Shown here: positions 1 through 4,980 of the stretch, in pieces
How positions within the stretch are numbered: position 1 is the first letter of the stretch
How the letters are laid out: each line of letters opens with the position of its first letter
Origin: Proteobacteria bacterium SPGG2
GTDB taxonomy: Bacteria; Pseudomonadota; Gammaproteobacteria; Acidiferrobacterales; SPGG2
Direction of reading: 5' to 3'
Assembly (NCBI GenBank): GCA_001643475.1
Contig: LXTK01000302.1
Coordinates: 1-12,934 of the forward strand
DNA: 12,934 bases
Notes under the pieces: generated by a model
Told to the model about the DNA's origin: nothing
The model's input: only the letters and a program-made list of their open reading frames with translations
Databases searched by the model: none
Made by a program: the position numbers and the translations under genes

Positions 1-2
1 AT

Positions 3-113
3 GAAGGAACTAAAACCGAAAAAGTCCGCATTCGCGGCAAGTTCCGGGCGCGCAAGGACGTCTGTGACTTCGCGCCGTTACGGCTGAATTTCAAGAAGAA
101 ACAGGTCGACGGC
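3..113 (+). pseudogene. 3'-truncated fragment of a hypothetical protein gene
   Basis: Reading from base 3 on the plus strand gives a protein-like run that includes KVRIRGKFRARKDVCDFAPL and LNFKKKQVDGT. It resembles, from memory, an uncharacterised exported proteobacterial protein family with an R-x-R-G-x(n)-C-D-F-x-P-L-R-L-x-F-K-K-K stretch, which normally continues with a G-T-L-F-x-G-Q segment. Here the resemblance stops after VDGT. The frame stays open to base 602, but from there it is only the antisense of the phosphatase gene. The 5' part lies outside the window. The gene therefore appears to lose its 3' end where the convergent phosphatase also loses its own. The family identity is a recollection, not a search result; the abrupt change of coding strand is what the sequence shows. 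Confidence 0.45.
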
Positions 114-695
114 ACGAGCGGCTTGCAAATCGCTGGTGCCATCCCCAACGAGCAGGCTACGGCCAGAACGCCCACTAAGAAGTTGTTTTATTATATCGGC
201 CTTACCATCGCTAACGGCCAGCGCCCCTTTGCGATAATCGAGGTAACGGTCTTCTTTGTTATCAATACCGGTTTCTCGTCCACGCCACCACTCACCTGCC
301 AACTTATCATAGTCCACGTCCACTGCTCGAATGTGGTCCGGCGGGACGCCCAGGGACACGCCGAACTCCCTTACCGGTTCATAAAGACCACCGCTAATGA
401 TATAGAGCTGATGCCCGAGCGCCATGAGCATATTGACCACGGCAGCCGCATCTTCAACCGTATGGCGCTTGTATACTTCTCGCAGTGCACGTATGTCGCC
501 TCGGGTGGCGTTGATCGCTTGCAGACGCTCGCCATAGATCTCGTCGAGATCGATAAGCCCCTCCATCGCCGCCTGTGTGAGTTCCTTAACGCGTTCGCCT
601 AGACCCGCGTTTACCGCTAGTACATCAATGCCCTCGACGGTTGTCAGCGTCGAGTCACAGTCGAAAAACACGTGCGTGTAGCGCGACCAACGCAT
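78..695 (-). CDS. HAD-IB family phosphatase, phosphoserine phosphatase-like (C-terminus probably truncated)
   Basis: A haloacid dehalogenase subfamily IB phosphatase of 205 residues, likely cytosolic. It would hydrolyse a phosphomonoester through an aspartyl-phosphate; phosphoserine is the best guess for the substrate. HAD motif I is D12-C-D14-S-T near the N-terminus, motif II is S101-G-G, the motif III lysine is K165 in DGKADII, and motif IV is GDGTSD at 184-189 with D185 and D189 for Mg2+. After AVDLF the usual SerB wording (VGFGGVV and about 20 more residues) is missing and is replaced by LLEIQP and a stop. The end therefore looks rearranged, at the point where a plus-strand gene fragment also ends. 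The start chosen is the ATG at 695; an in-frame TTG 12 nt upstream (707) is possible, and neither has a good ribosome binding site. The catalytic core is complete, so activity may survive. Related HAD-IB phosphatases of other specificity cannot be excluded. Confidence 0.85.
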   Translation of the reverse strand: MRWSRYTHVFFDCDSTLTTVEGIDVLAVNAGLGERVKELTQAAMEGLIDLDEIYGERLQAINATRGDIRALREVYKRHTVEDAAAVVNMLMALGHQLYIISGGLYEPVREFGVSLGVPPDHIRAVDVDYDKLAGEWWRGRETGIDNKEDRYLDYRKGALAVSDGKADIIKQLLSGRSGRSLLVGDGTSDLQAARAVDLFLLEIQP

Positions 696-707
696 GTTAT
701 TTGTCAA

Positions 708-1000
708 TAACGTTTCGGGTTATTCTCGAATCCACATTTGTTTACTAAACAACAAACCAACGAGCATCATGACCACATGGCGGTGGCCATGCTTTGATTC
801 CACTTGTGTAGTGGAAACGAATCTAGGTAGGCGAAGTCCTTACGATGCCTGGGGCCCCGAAGCAGCGATAAGAAAGGTCCAAGTCTGGCTTGGTCGACTT
901 GCACGCACCTACCTTCAACAGATCGGCAAGTTCCGCCCGAACGGATGTCGTAGACCAATTATCACACATCGCCAAATCGAGGGCGACAAACTGCGAGCAG
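708..1000. other. gene-free stretch between the phosphatase and thioredoxin-like genes
   Basis: I see no convincing gene here. Besides the palindrome at 738-752 it holds a second dyad at 798-816 (TTCCACT, 5-nt loop, AGTGGAA), with no U-run on either side. AGGTAGG at 824-830 pairs with CCTACCT at 909-915 across about 80 bp, and a small CCAAG/CTTGG stem lies inside that span. This could be a degraded gene or a structured transcript. A minus-strand frame open from about 1017 to 822 gives some 60 codons with no ribosome binding site and no recognised motif, so I do not call it. Confidence 0.5.
738..752. promoter_or_regulatory. operator-like perfect palindrome upstream of the phosphatase gene
   Basis: TTGTTTACTAAACAA is a perfect 7-1-7 inverted repeat, 43-57 bp upstream of the phosphatase ATG on the minus strand. 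The spacer is too short for an RNA hairpin and there is no U-tract, so a binding site for a dimeric regulator fits better than a terminator. No regulator gene is adjacent and I do not recognise a named site. Confidence 0.35.
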
Positions 1001-1573
1001 TCATGAAGATTGTTCGGCTAGAAGATCAACGATTCGCTTCTCAATCGCTTTAGCCCGCTTATCAGCTTTGTGGGTTTCGCCGATATAGGCGGCGCGTACT
1101 CTCCCCTGTTTGTCGATCAAATAAAACGTTGGCCAATAGCGATTATCCATAGCCCGCCAATAGGAAAAATCGTTGTCAATCATAACGGGGTGGTCGAGCT
1201 CGAACTCCTTAACCTTTTTGACGATGTTCAGACGTATCCGTTCATGTTCAAATTCCGGGGTATGTACTCCGATGACCGTGAACGCTTGATCCGCAAACCG
1301 CTTTTCCACAGATTTTAACCACGGAAAGGAGCGGTAACAGTTCCAGCAATCGAAGGTCCAAAAGTCCAAGAGTACGACCTGACCTCGGAGATGTGTGAGG
1401 GTCAGCGGCGCCGAATTGATCCATTCGTTGGGTTTGTGATGGGTAAAATTGGGTGCCGCCGGGGCATCACTGATGTCAAAGGCCTTGACCCGGGGCGCAA
1501 ATACCATGGTCAGCGCCAGCCCGAAGACCCCGATCACCAACAAGCCCATCAATAATTTCTGTTTATACGTCAA
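1001..1573 (-). CDS. membrane-anchored thioredoxin-fold (redoxin/TlpA-like) protein
   Basis: 190 residues. An N-terminal hydrophobic segment (about 7-25, no lipobox cysteine) works as a signal anchor or uncleaved signal, placing the domain in the periplasm. The thioredoxin fold follows: strand VVLLDFW, then the redox pair C76-W-N-C79 in place of the usual tryptophan-flanked motif, then IGVHTPEF, and cis-proline P148 in WPTFYLID. The order matches the redoxin domain found at the C-terminus of DipZ-type proteins and in TlpA/ResA-like thiol-disulfide oxidoreductases. The likely role is thiol-disulfide exchange or peroxide handling outside the cytoplasm; partners are unknown because no ccdA or cytochrome c maturation gene is near. 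The start is a TTG, supported by GGGAGGA 8 nt upstream. It is divergent from the yqgE-like gene. Confidence 0.85.
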   Translation of the reverse strand: MTYKQKLLMGLLVIGVFGLALTMVFAPRVKAFDISDAPAAPNFTHHKPNEWINSAPLTLTHLRGQVVLLDFWTFDCWNCYRSFPWLKSVEKRFADQAFTVIGVHTPEFEHERIRLNIVKKVKEFELDHPVMIDNDFSYWRAMDNRYWPTFYLIDKQGRVRAAYIGETHKADKRAKAIEKRIVDLLAEQSS

Positions 1574-1581
1574 TACTTAGG

Positions 1582-1588
1582 TCCTCCC
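1582..1588 (-). promoter_or_regulatory. strong Shine-Dalgarno fixing a TTG start
   Basis: On the minus strand GGGAGGA lies 8 nt before the TTG at 1573. No ATG occurs before the hydrophobic segment, so this site decides the start of the thioredoxin-like gene. Confidence 0.6.
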
Positions 1589-1704
1589 ACTAGATGGCAT
1601 TATTGCTCTGACCCGTCGAGCACTCACAGGTTCCGCCCCCTACCGCGGTTGCAGACAATGTGATAACGCGAGATTATGCTACCGGAAGATGCTGGAGGTG
1701 GTAG

Positions 1705-2367
1705 ATGGCTTGGCGTGACTTGAATATTATTGTGGCGTTGCTCGTGGTGCTTGCGCCCTGGACCAGCCTTAGTGCCGACACGAACTTGTCGGCAATCCCT
1801 AAGGACCGAAATACGGTACCCGATCGAATCGTGGCCCCAGACAAGGGTGTATTTTTGGTGGCCAAACCGGCGATGCGTGATCCGCGTTTCCAGCGTACGG
1901 TGGTATTGCTGCTCGAACACGACGACGAAGGGACGCTGGGCGTGATTATCAACCGCGCAACCGAAATGCTATTGTCGCACGCGCTGCCCGATCTGAAGGG
2001 CGCCAAGAACGGAAAACATGCCGTATTCTTTGGCGGTCCCGTGGGGTTGAACACGTTCGTTTTCTTGCTTCGCAGCAGCGAGCCGCCGCGGGCATCGTCG
2101 CACGTGATGGCGGATGTTTATTACAGCGCCGATCGAAACACCCTCGAGACTGCACTCAATCAACACAAGAAGACAGACGAATTGCGTATGTTTTTGGGTC
2201 ACGCCGGCTGGGCGCCAGGCCAGCTTGCCGGGGAACTCTTTCGCGGTGACTGGCTGCTCGTGCGGGCTGATTCTCACAGCGTGTTTGAAAAAAACCTCGA
2301 TGGGCTGTGGCGAGAACTAATAGACCGCGGGCCCAGACGTGAACTGATCGTCAACGCTATGTACTGA
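1705..2367 (+). CDS. yqgE: YqgE/AlgH (UPF0301) family protein with an N-terminal signal peptide
   Basis: 220 residues. The C-terminal ~175 residues carry the family landmarks: GVFLVAKPAMRDPRF at 48-62, the GTLGVIINR stretch at 76-84, FGGPV at 109-113, and FLGHAGWAPGQL at 163-174 followed by the E-L-x-x-G-x-W element (177-183). Typical YqgE proteins are about 185 residues and start almost directly at the conserved domain. This one has about 45 extra residues: a short charged N-region, a hydrophobic core (about 8-22) and a cleavage-like SLSA at 21-24. It therefore looks exported, probably periplasmic. The molecular role of the family is unsettled; AlgH was named for an effect on alginate genes in Pseudomonas. 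GGAGGTGG ends 2 to 4 nt before the ATG. It is divergent from the thioredoxin-like gene, so the two may share a promoter region (1574-1704), where I see no clear sigma-70 pair. Confidence 0.9.
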   Translation: MAWRDLNIIVALLVVLAPWTSLSADTNLSAIPKDRNTVPDRIVAPDKGVFLVAKPAMRDPRFQRTVVLLLEHDDEGTLGVIINRATEMLLSHALPDLKGAKNGKHAVFFGGPVGLNTFVFLLRSSEPPRASSHVMADVYYSADRNTLETALNQHKKTDELRMFLGHAGWAPGQLAGELFRGDWLLVRADSHSVFEKNLDGLWRELIDRGPRRELIVNAMY

Positions 2368-2386
2368 TGGCACAAAATCCATCAGT
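2363..2386. terminator. hairpin between convergent genes, possible weak terminator
   Basis: ACTGATGG (2363-2370) and CCATCAGT (2379-2386) form a perfect 8-bp stem with an 8-nt loop. It overlaps the yqgE-like stop codon and lies 7 bp before the end of yajD on the other strand. Neither strand has a U-run after the stem, so a bidirectional terminator is only a possibility. Confidence 0.3.
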
Positions 2387-2393
2387 TCATCGA

Positions 2394-2801
2394 TCACGTC
2401 TTATCTGCCTTTAACATCTTCTTAAGATCAGCAAAAGGCTTATGGGTAGTCGTCTCGTCTGCGTCGTGCGTGATCACACGGCCATCAGCAGCAAGCTCGT
2501 CGATATAGCGAGAGTGTTCGTTATCGTGACAATAACGGCATAAAAGCTCCCAATTGCTGCCGTCGGCAGGGTTGTTGTCGTGGTCGTGGTCTTTGTGGTG
2601 CACCGTAAGCTCGAATAAGTTACTGCGATCGAACTGCCGGCCACATCGGGTACACACCCAAGGGTAGATCTTCAGCGCTTGCTCGCGATAACCCTGTGCA
2701 CGTGCCGCGCGCTCTTTCGTTGCCTCAGCTACGAGTCGGTCGAGCTTGGCGCGATCGGGTTTACTACCCGCTTGCTTCCGTGGGGCAGATTTTTTCTCCA
2801 C
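2394..2801 (-). CDS. yajD: YajD family HNH nuclease
   Basis: 135 residues, cytosolic. The central part reads almost like E. coli YajD: GYRE-ALKIYPWVC at 37-50, zinc cysteines C50-x-x-C53, the HNH core H68-H-K-DHDHDNNP with GSNWELLC at 81-88, then C88-x-x-C91-H-D-N-E-H. The C-terminal motif NPFADLK of YajD appears here as KPFADLK. The N-terminus has about 30 extra lysine- and arginine-rich residues that may bind nucleic acid. HNH folds of this type bind Zn and cleave DNA, but YajD has no established biological role that I know of. It starts at a GTG preceded by AGGA at 9 nt. It lies 101 bp downstream of arfB on the same strand, and its 3' end faces the yqgE-like gene. Confidence 0.92.
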   Translation of the reverse strand: MEKKSAPRKQAGSKPDRAKLDRLVAEATKERAARAQGYREQALKIYPWVCTRCGRQFDRSNLFELTVHHKDHDHDNNPADGSNWELLCRYCHDNEHSRYIDELAADGRVITHDADETTTHKPFADLKKMLKADKT

Positions 2802-2902
2802 CGTATAGCGTCCTGGGTGTGGTCTAGGTGGTGCTTACAGTTATTTTAGTATTAAAACCGCCCACGGTCGTCCCTCAATTACACCCGCAATAGCGCTAGC
2901 TT

Positions 2903-3328
2903 TCACGCGTCTGCGTCAGAAACAGCTCGCCGCAACTGCTTGGCCCCGCCTCGGTGACGTTTGTCGCTGAGTCGTCGCTCCTTGACGGCCTTCGACAGTC
3001 TCGTCTTGCGGCGAGGTTTGGGCCGATGCGTGGCCCTACGTATTAGGGCAACTAGGCGATCGATCGCATCCTGACGATTTCGTTCCTGCGTCCGAAATCG
3101 CCGAGCATCTATGACGAGAATACCGGCGCTAGTGATCCGCCTGCCCGCCAATTTTATTAGTCGCTGGCGAACATCTTCGGACAGCAAGGGCGATTTGGCG
3201 ACGTCAAAACGTAGTTGAGCCGCTGTCGCCACTTTGTTCACTTTCTGTCCACCTGGACCAGAAGCGCGGACAAATCGCAACCGAATTTCGCCCTCATCGA
3301 GCGCTAAGGTGCGCGTAACTTGAATCAT
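2903..3328 (-). CDS. arfB: alternative ribosome-rescue factor ArfB (peptidyl-tRNA hydrolase, YaeJ)
   Basis: 141 residues. The N-terminal domain is the class-I release-factor catalytic domain, with G26-G-Q28 in the context ASGPGGQKVNKV, the signature of ArfB/ICT1. The GGQ loop enters the peptidyl-transferase centre and hydrolyses peptidyl-tRNA on ribosomes stalled at mRNA ends. The C-terminal tail (about 103-136) is packed with lysine and arginine (RPKPRRKTRLSKAVKERR and onward), as needed for binding the empty mRNA channel. Length matches E. coli YaeJ (140). The start is the ATG at 3328; its ribosome binding site is weak. Codon-recognition domains are absent, which excludes prfA/prfB. An independent terminator lies just upstream, so arfB is probably transcribed from a promoter very near its start or by read-through. 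Confidence 0.95.
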   Translation of the reverse strand: MIQVTRTLALDEGEIRLRFVRASGPGGQKVNKVATAAQLRFDVAKSPLLSEDVRQRLIKLAGRRITSAGILVIDARRFRTQERNRQDAIDRLVALIRRATHRPKPRRKTRLSKAVKERRLSDKRHRGGAKQLRRAVSDADA

Positions 3329-3345
3329 GGCGTTTTCTACTGCCC

Positions 3346-3374
3346 GAAACAGAAAGCCCGGCAGATGCCGGGCT
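3346..3374 (-). terminator. rho-independent terminator downstream of the zinc-ribbon gene
   Basis: On the minus strand AGCCCGGCA (3374-3366) pairs perfectly with TGCCGGGCT (3363-3355), followed by TTCTGTTTC. It sits about 30 bp after the stop of the zinc-ribbon gene and before arfB, separating the two. Confidence 0.7.
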
Positions 3375-3405
3375 CTAGTACGAATCGGTGGCAGATCTCG
3401 AACAT

Positions 3406-3645
3406 TCAGAGATCCGGATAATTCGCCTTTCGGCCATCACACCGCTTGGAAATAAGCGTAACCCCCGGCGCGCGCGATGCCTTTACCGGGAACCTCTTAT
3501 GACATTCCGGACAATAATAGTTTTCTGGGCCCTCGTAACCGATGCGTCCAGGTACTCTGACGCTAAACACGCACCCACAATACCCACACGTCTGCTGAAA
3601 GGTCCCGCGGACATAGGGAGGCGTACCTTCTACTAACATACTCAT
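3406..3645 (-). CDS. uncharacterised small zinc-ribbon protein
   Basis: 79 residues, no signal peptide. It has two cysteine knuckles, C20-x-x-C23 (with a further C25) and C45-x-x-C48 in YYCPECHKRFPV, which fit a four-cysteine zinc ribbon. The middle segment GRIGYEGPENYYCPEC and the tail VTLISKRCDGRK look conserved in style, but I cannot attach a family name or function. The start ATG (3645) has AAGGAGATATCG directly before it, an excellent ribosome binding site; a second in-frame ATG lies two codons later. It is transcribed alone: a clear terminator follows on the same strand and about 290 bp of non-coding sequence precedes it. A role in nucleic-acid or protein binding is inference only. Confidence 0.75.
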   Translation of the reverse strand: MSMLVEGTPPYVRGTFQQTCGYCGCVFSVRVPGRIGYEGPENYYCPECHKRFPVKASRAPGVTLISKRCDGRKANYPDL

Positions 3646-3934
3646 CGATATCTCCTTGCAACTACAAAACGGGCCATCAGTAAAGCGGATATGCCCCGCG
3701 ATGAGTCGGGCGCGACTTCTTGATCACGGCAACAGCCATATTCCTGCAAAAGATCGGATGATACCACGATCGTGTTGGTTAGGCGTACGGCATTAAGCAA
3801 AGTCCGGCACCGGCAGGGCCTTCCGGTGCCTTGGAGTCTCGGGCTTAATACTGATCAGTGATCAGACCGCTCGGTTCGACGCTGGCCAATGATGCGGTTA
3901 TGATACTGTAAGGTGCACAGTTAAGGCCTCAGTT
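3646..3934. other. divergent intergenic region with several dyads
   Basis: This separates the minus-strand zinc-ribbon gene from the plus-strand DUF465 gene and should hold both promoters. It contains the palindrome CACGATCGTG (3765-3774), a stem GGCACCGG/CCGGTGCC (3806-3813 with 3823-3830, 9-nt loop, no U-run), and the dyad at 3851-3865. TATGAT at 3899-3904 could be a -10 element for DUF465, but no -35 match is seen. I see no tRNA and no ORF here. Confidence 0.5.
3851..3865. promoter_or_regulatory. operator-like perfect palindrome upstream of the DUF465 gene
   Basis: CTGATCA-G-TGATCAG is a 7-1-7 perfect inverted repeat 70 bp before the DUF465 start codon and about 35 bp upstream of a TATGAT box. 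Its one-base spacer suggests a protein-binding site rather than a hairpin. The regulator is unknown. Confidence 0.3.
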
Positions 3935-4141
3935 ATGGTGTATGACGACACCAAAGCACTGGAAGCAAGGATCAAGGAACTACAGATCGAGCACCGGGAC
4001 CTTCACGATGTAATCACGCGACTGTCACAAGATGTATACGTGGATCAACTACAACTGAGACGCCTGAAGAAGCGCAAACTGCAGTTGAAGGATCACATCG
4101 AGAGGTTGAAAAGCAAACTTATCCCTGACATGAACGCTTAG
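3935..4141 (+). CDS. DUF465 / YdcH family small coiled-coil protein
   Basis: 68 residues, almost entirely helical and highly charged. It carries the DUF465 pattern: LEARIKELQIEHRDLHDVI at 9-27, a hydrophobic-heptad helix, then LQLRRLKKRKLQLKDHIERL (39-58) and the terminal LIPD. YdcH-type proteins are small conserved cytosolic proteins of unknown function, and the predicted form is an antiparallel helical hairpin or coiled coil. The ATG at 3935 has AAGG 8 nt upstream. The stop TAG overlaps by one base the first terminal repeat of the hairpin block that follows, so transcripts of this gene would read straight into that block. Confidence 0.88.
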   Translation: MVYDDTKALEARIKELQIEHRDLHDVITRLSQDVYVDQLQLRRLKKRKLQLKDHIERLKSKLIPDMNA

Positions 4142-4171
4142 CCTGCATTTCTCACCAGCTCTCTACTCGAT

Positions 4172-4240
4172 CGCTGTTCCGGCAATTGCTCCTCGACCGC
4201 TGTTCCGGCAACTGCTCCTCGACCGCTGTTCCAGACGCGG
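4172..4240. repeat. 26-bp tandem repeat, two full copies plus a partial
   Basis: CGCTGTTCCGGCAATTGCTC plus CTCGAC (4172-4197) is repeated with one change at 4198-4223. A third copy begins at 4224 and diverges after CGCTGTTCC. Confidence 0.85.
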
Positions 4241-4267
4241 TTCTACCTCCTCCATCCATGGAGTCGT
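4224..4267. repeat. left copy of a 44-bp direct repeat bounding the hairpin modules
   Basis: This block matches 4909-4952 at 40 of 44 positions in the same orientation. Both copies end with the mini-hairpin CTCCAT-CC-ATGGAG (4250-4263) followed by TCGT. The pair encloses the multi-copy hairpin modules. Confidence 0.8.
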
Positions 4268-4332
4268 GCGTTGCTCTCGGTTGCTGCTCCTGGCGCAACT
4301 CTACCTCCTCCTTCCCTGGAGTCGTACCTTCC

Positions 4333-4364
4333 TGCATCTGACCACCAGGGACGGTGGAAATGCA
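4333..4364. repeat. hairpin module H2, copy a
   Basis: TGCAT (4333-4337) pairs with ATGCA (4360-4364), and inside it CCACC (4342-4346) pairs with GGTGG (4353-4357) around the loop AGGGAC. Partial copies occur at 4413-4435 (outer left arm lost) and 4539-4552 (right arm lost). Confidence 0.75.
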
Positions 4365-4365
4365 A

Positions 4366-4388
4366 AGGGATTGTTGGGAACAATCCTT
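4366..4388. repeat. hairpin module H3, compact form
   Basis: GGATTGTT (4368-4375), loop GGG, AACAATCC (4379-4386) is a perfect 8-bp stem, extendable by a G-T and an A-T pair. It is the same stem that flanks the 51-nt inserts at 4450-4500 and 4708-4758, here without an insert. Confidence 0.75.
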
Positions 4389-4437
4389 GCCCTGCAGTCG
4401 TCCTCCTTCTGACCACCAGGGACGGTGGAAATGCAAT

Positions 4438-4513
4438 AGGATTGTAGGGCCGCTCCTCCGCATCCTGCGTCCGCGGCATTAGGACATCCCTGTCCGTCAG
4501 AACAATCCTTGCC
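4438..4513. repeat. hairpin module H3, extended copy 1
   Basis: The H3 arms (GGATTGTA at 4439-4446 and AACAATCC at 4501-4508) enclose a 51-nt insert at 4450-4500. The insert itself folds: GCCGC...GCGGC around CGCA-TCC-TGCG, then GGACA-TCCC-TGTCC at 4482-4495. Confidence 0.75.
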
Positions 4514-4616
4514 CTGGAGTCGTACCTTCCTACGTCTGACCACCAGGGACGGCCGCTCTCACACGTCCTGTGCTTCGCGGCACCTGCACGTCCTGGTGCA
4601 ATGGAGGAAGTGCAGC

Positions 4617-4661
4617 AGGATTGTTGGGCCGCTCCTCCGCATCCTGCGCCCGCGGCATTAG
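4617..4661. repeat. hairpin module H3, 3'-truncated copy 2
   Basis: This copy has the same left arm and the GCCGC...GCGGC half of the insert as copies 1 and 3, but it breaks off after GCATTAG and passes directly into hairpin H2 copy d. Confidence 0.75.
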
Positions 4662-4693
4662 TGCATCTGACCTCCAAGAACGGAGGAAATGCA
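4662..4693. repeat. hairpin module H2, copy d with a compensatory change
   Basis: TGCAT (4662-4666) pairs with ATGCA (4689-4693), and CCTCC (4671-4675) with GGAGG (4682-4686). Relative to copy a the middle A-T pair of the inner stem has become T-A, with both partners changed. Confidence 0.75.
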
Positions 4694-4695
4694 GA

Positions 4696-4771
4696 AGGAT
4701 TGTTGGGCCGCTCCTCCGCATCCTGCGTCCGCGGCATTAGGACATCCCTGTCCGTCAGAACAATCCCTGCC
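4696..4771. repeat. hairpin module H3, extended copy 3
   Basis: This is nearly identical to copy 1, with intact arms GGATTGTT (4697-4704) and AACAATCC (4759-4766) and a 51-nt insert at 4708-4758 that includes GGACA-TCCC-TGTCC at 4740-4753. Confidence 0.75.
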
Positions 4772-4801
4772 ATGCAGGTCAGAACAATCCTTGCCATGGA
4801 G
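4754..4801. repeat. 24-bp tandem duplication
   Basis: GTCAGAACAATCCCTGCCAT plus GCAG (4754-4777) is followed by a copy with two differences at 4778-4801. It looks like a local slippage duplication of the right arm of H3. Confidence 0.8.
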
Positions 4802-4833
4802 TCGTACCTGTGTCTACGGCGTTGCGCTCGGAA

Positions 4834-4851
4834 AACGTACTCAACGTACTA
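4834..4851. repeat. 9-bp tandem repeat AACGTACT(C/A)
   Basis: AACGTACTC is followed directly by AACGTACTA, then by AAAGTACAC. The surrounding 4810-4905 is a non-hairpin spacer between the last H3 module and the right 44-bp direct repeat. Confidence 0.6.
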
Positions 4852-4908
4852 TAAAGTACACTTCCGCGCATTTTCCATCGCGCGCCTTGTATACCCAGGC
4901 AGCTCGGT

Positions 4909-4952
4909 CGCTGTTCCCGACGCGACTCTATCTCCTCCATCCATGGAGTCGT
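4909..4952. repeat. right copy of the 44-bp direct repeat
   Basis: It matches 4224-4267 at 40 of 44 positions and includes the mini-hairpin CTCCAT-CC-ATGGAG at 4935-4948. Confidence 0.8.
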
Positions 4953-4980
4953 ACGCGCCCTCGCCACGACAGCCGGTAGG

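Noticed and set aside
123..602. Plus-strand open frame of 159 codons
   Set aside because: It is the antisense of the HAD phosphatase, whose motifs are unmistakable.
698..707. TTGACA on the minus strand as a -35 promoter box
   Set aside because: It overlaps the very start of the phosphatase gene, with no -10 element placed to serve a downstream gene.
820..1017. Minus-strand frame of about 60 codons and a possible 90-nt folded RNA between AGGTAGG and CCTACCT
   Set aside because: It has no start with a ribosome binding site, no recognisable motif, and the long-range stem is only 7 bp, which can arise by chance.
1649..1680. TTGCAG ... TATGCT as a sigma-70 promoter for the yqgE-like gene
   Set aside because: The spacer is 20 bp, outside the usual 16-18, and both boxes are imperfect.
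4243..4797. Long minus-strand open frame of 184 codons across the hairpin block (and overlapping frames on both strands up to 5014)
   Set aside because: The peptide simply follows the nucleotide repeats, repeats appear in different frames, there is no ribosome binding site, and cysteine- and arginine-rich composition is as expected from palindromes.
4172..4802. CRISPR array
   Set aside because: The repeats differ in type and spacing, spacers are not unique and of constant length, and no cas gene is present.
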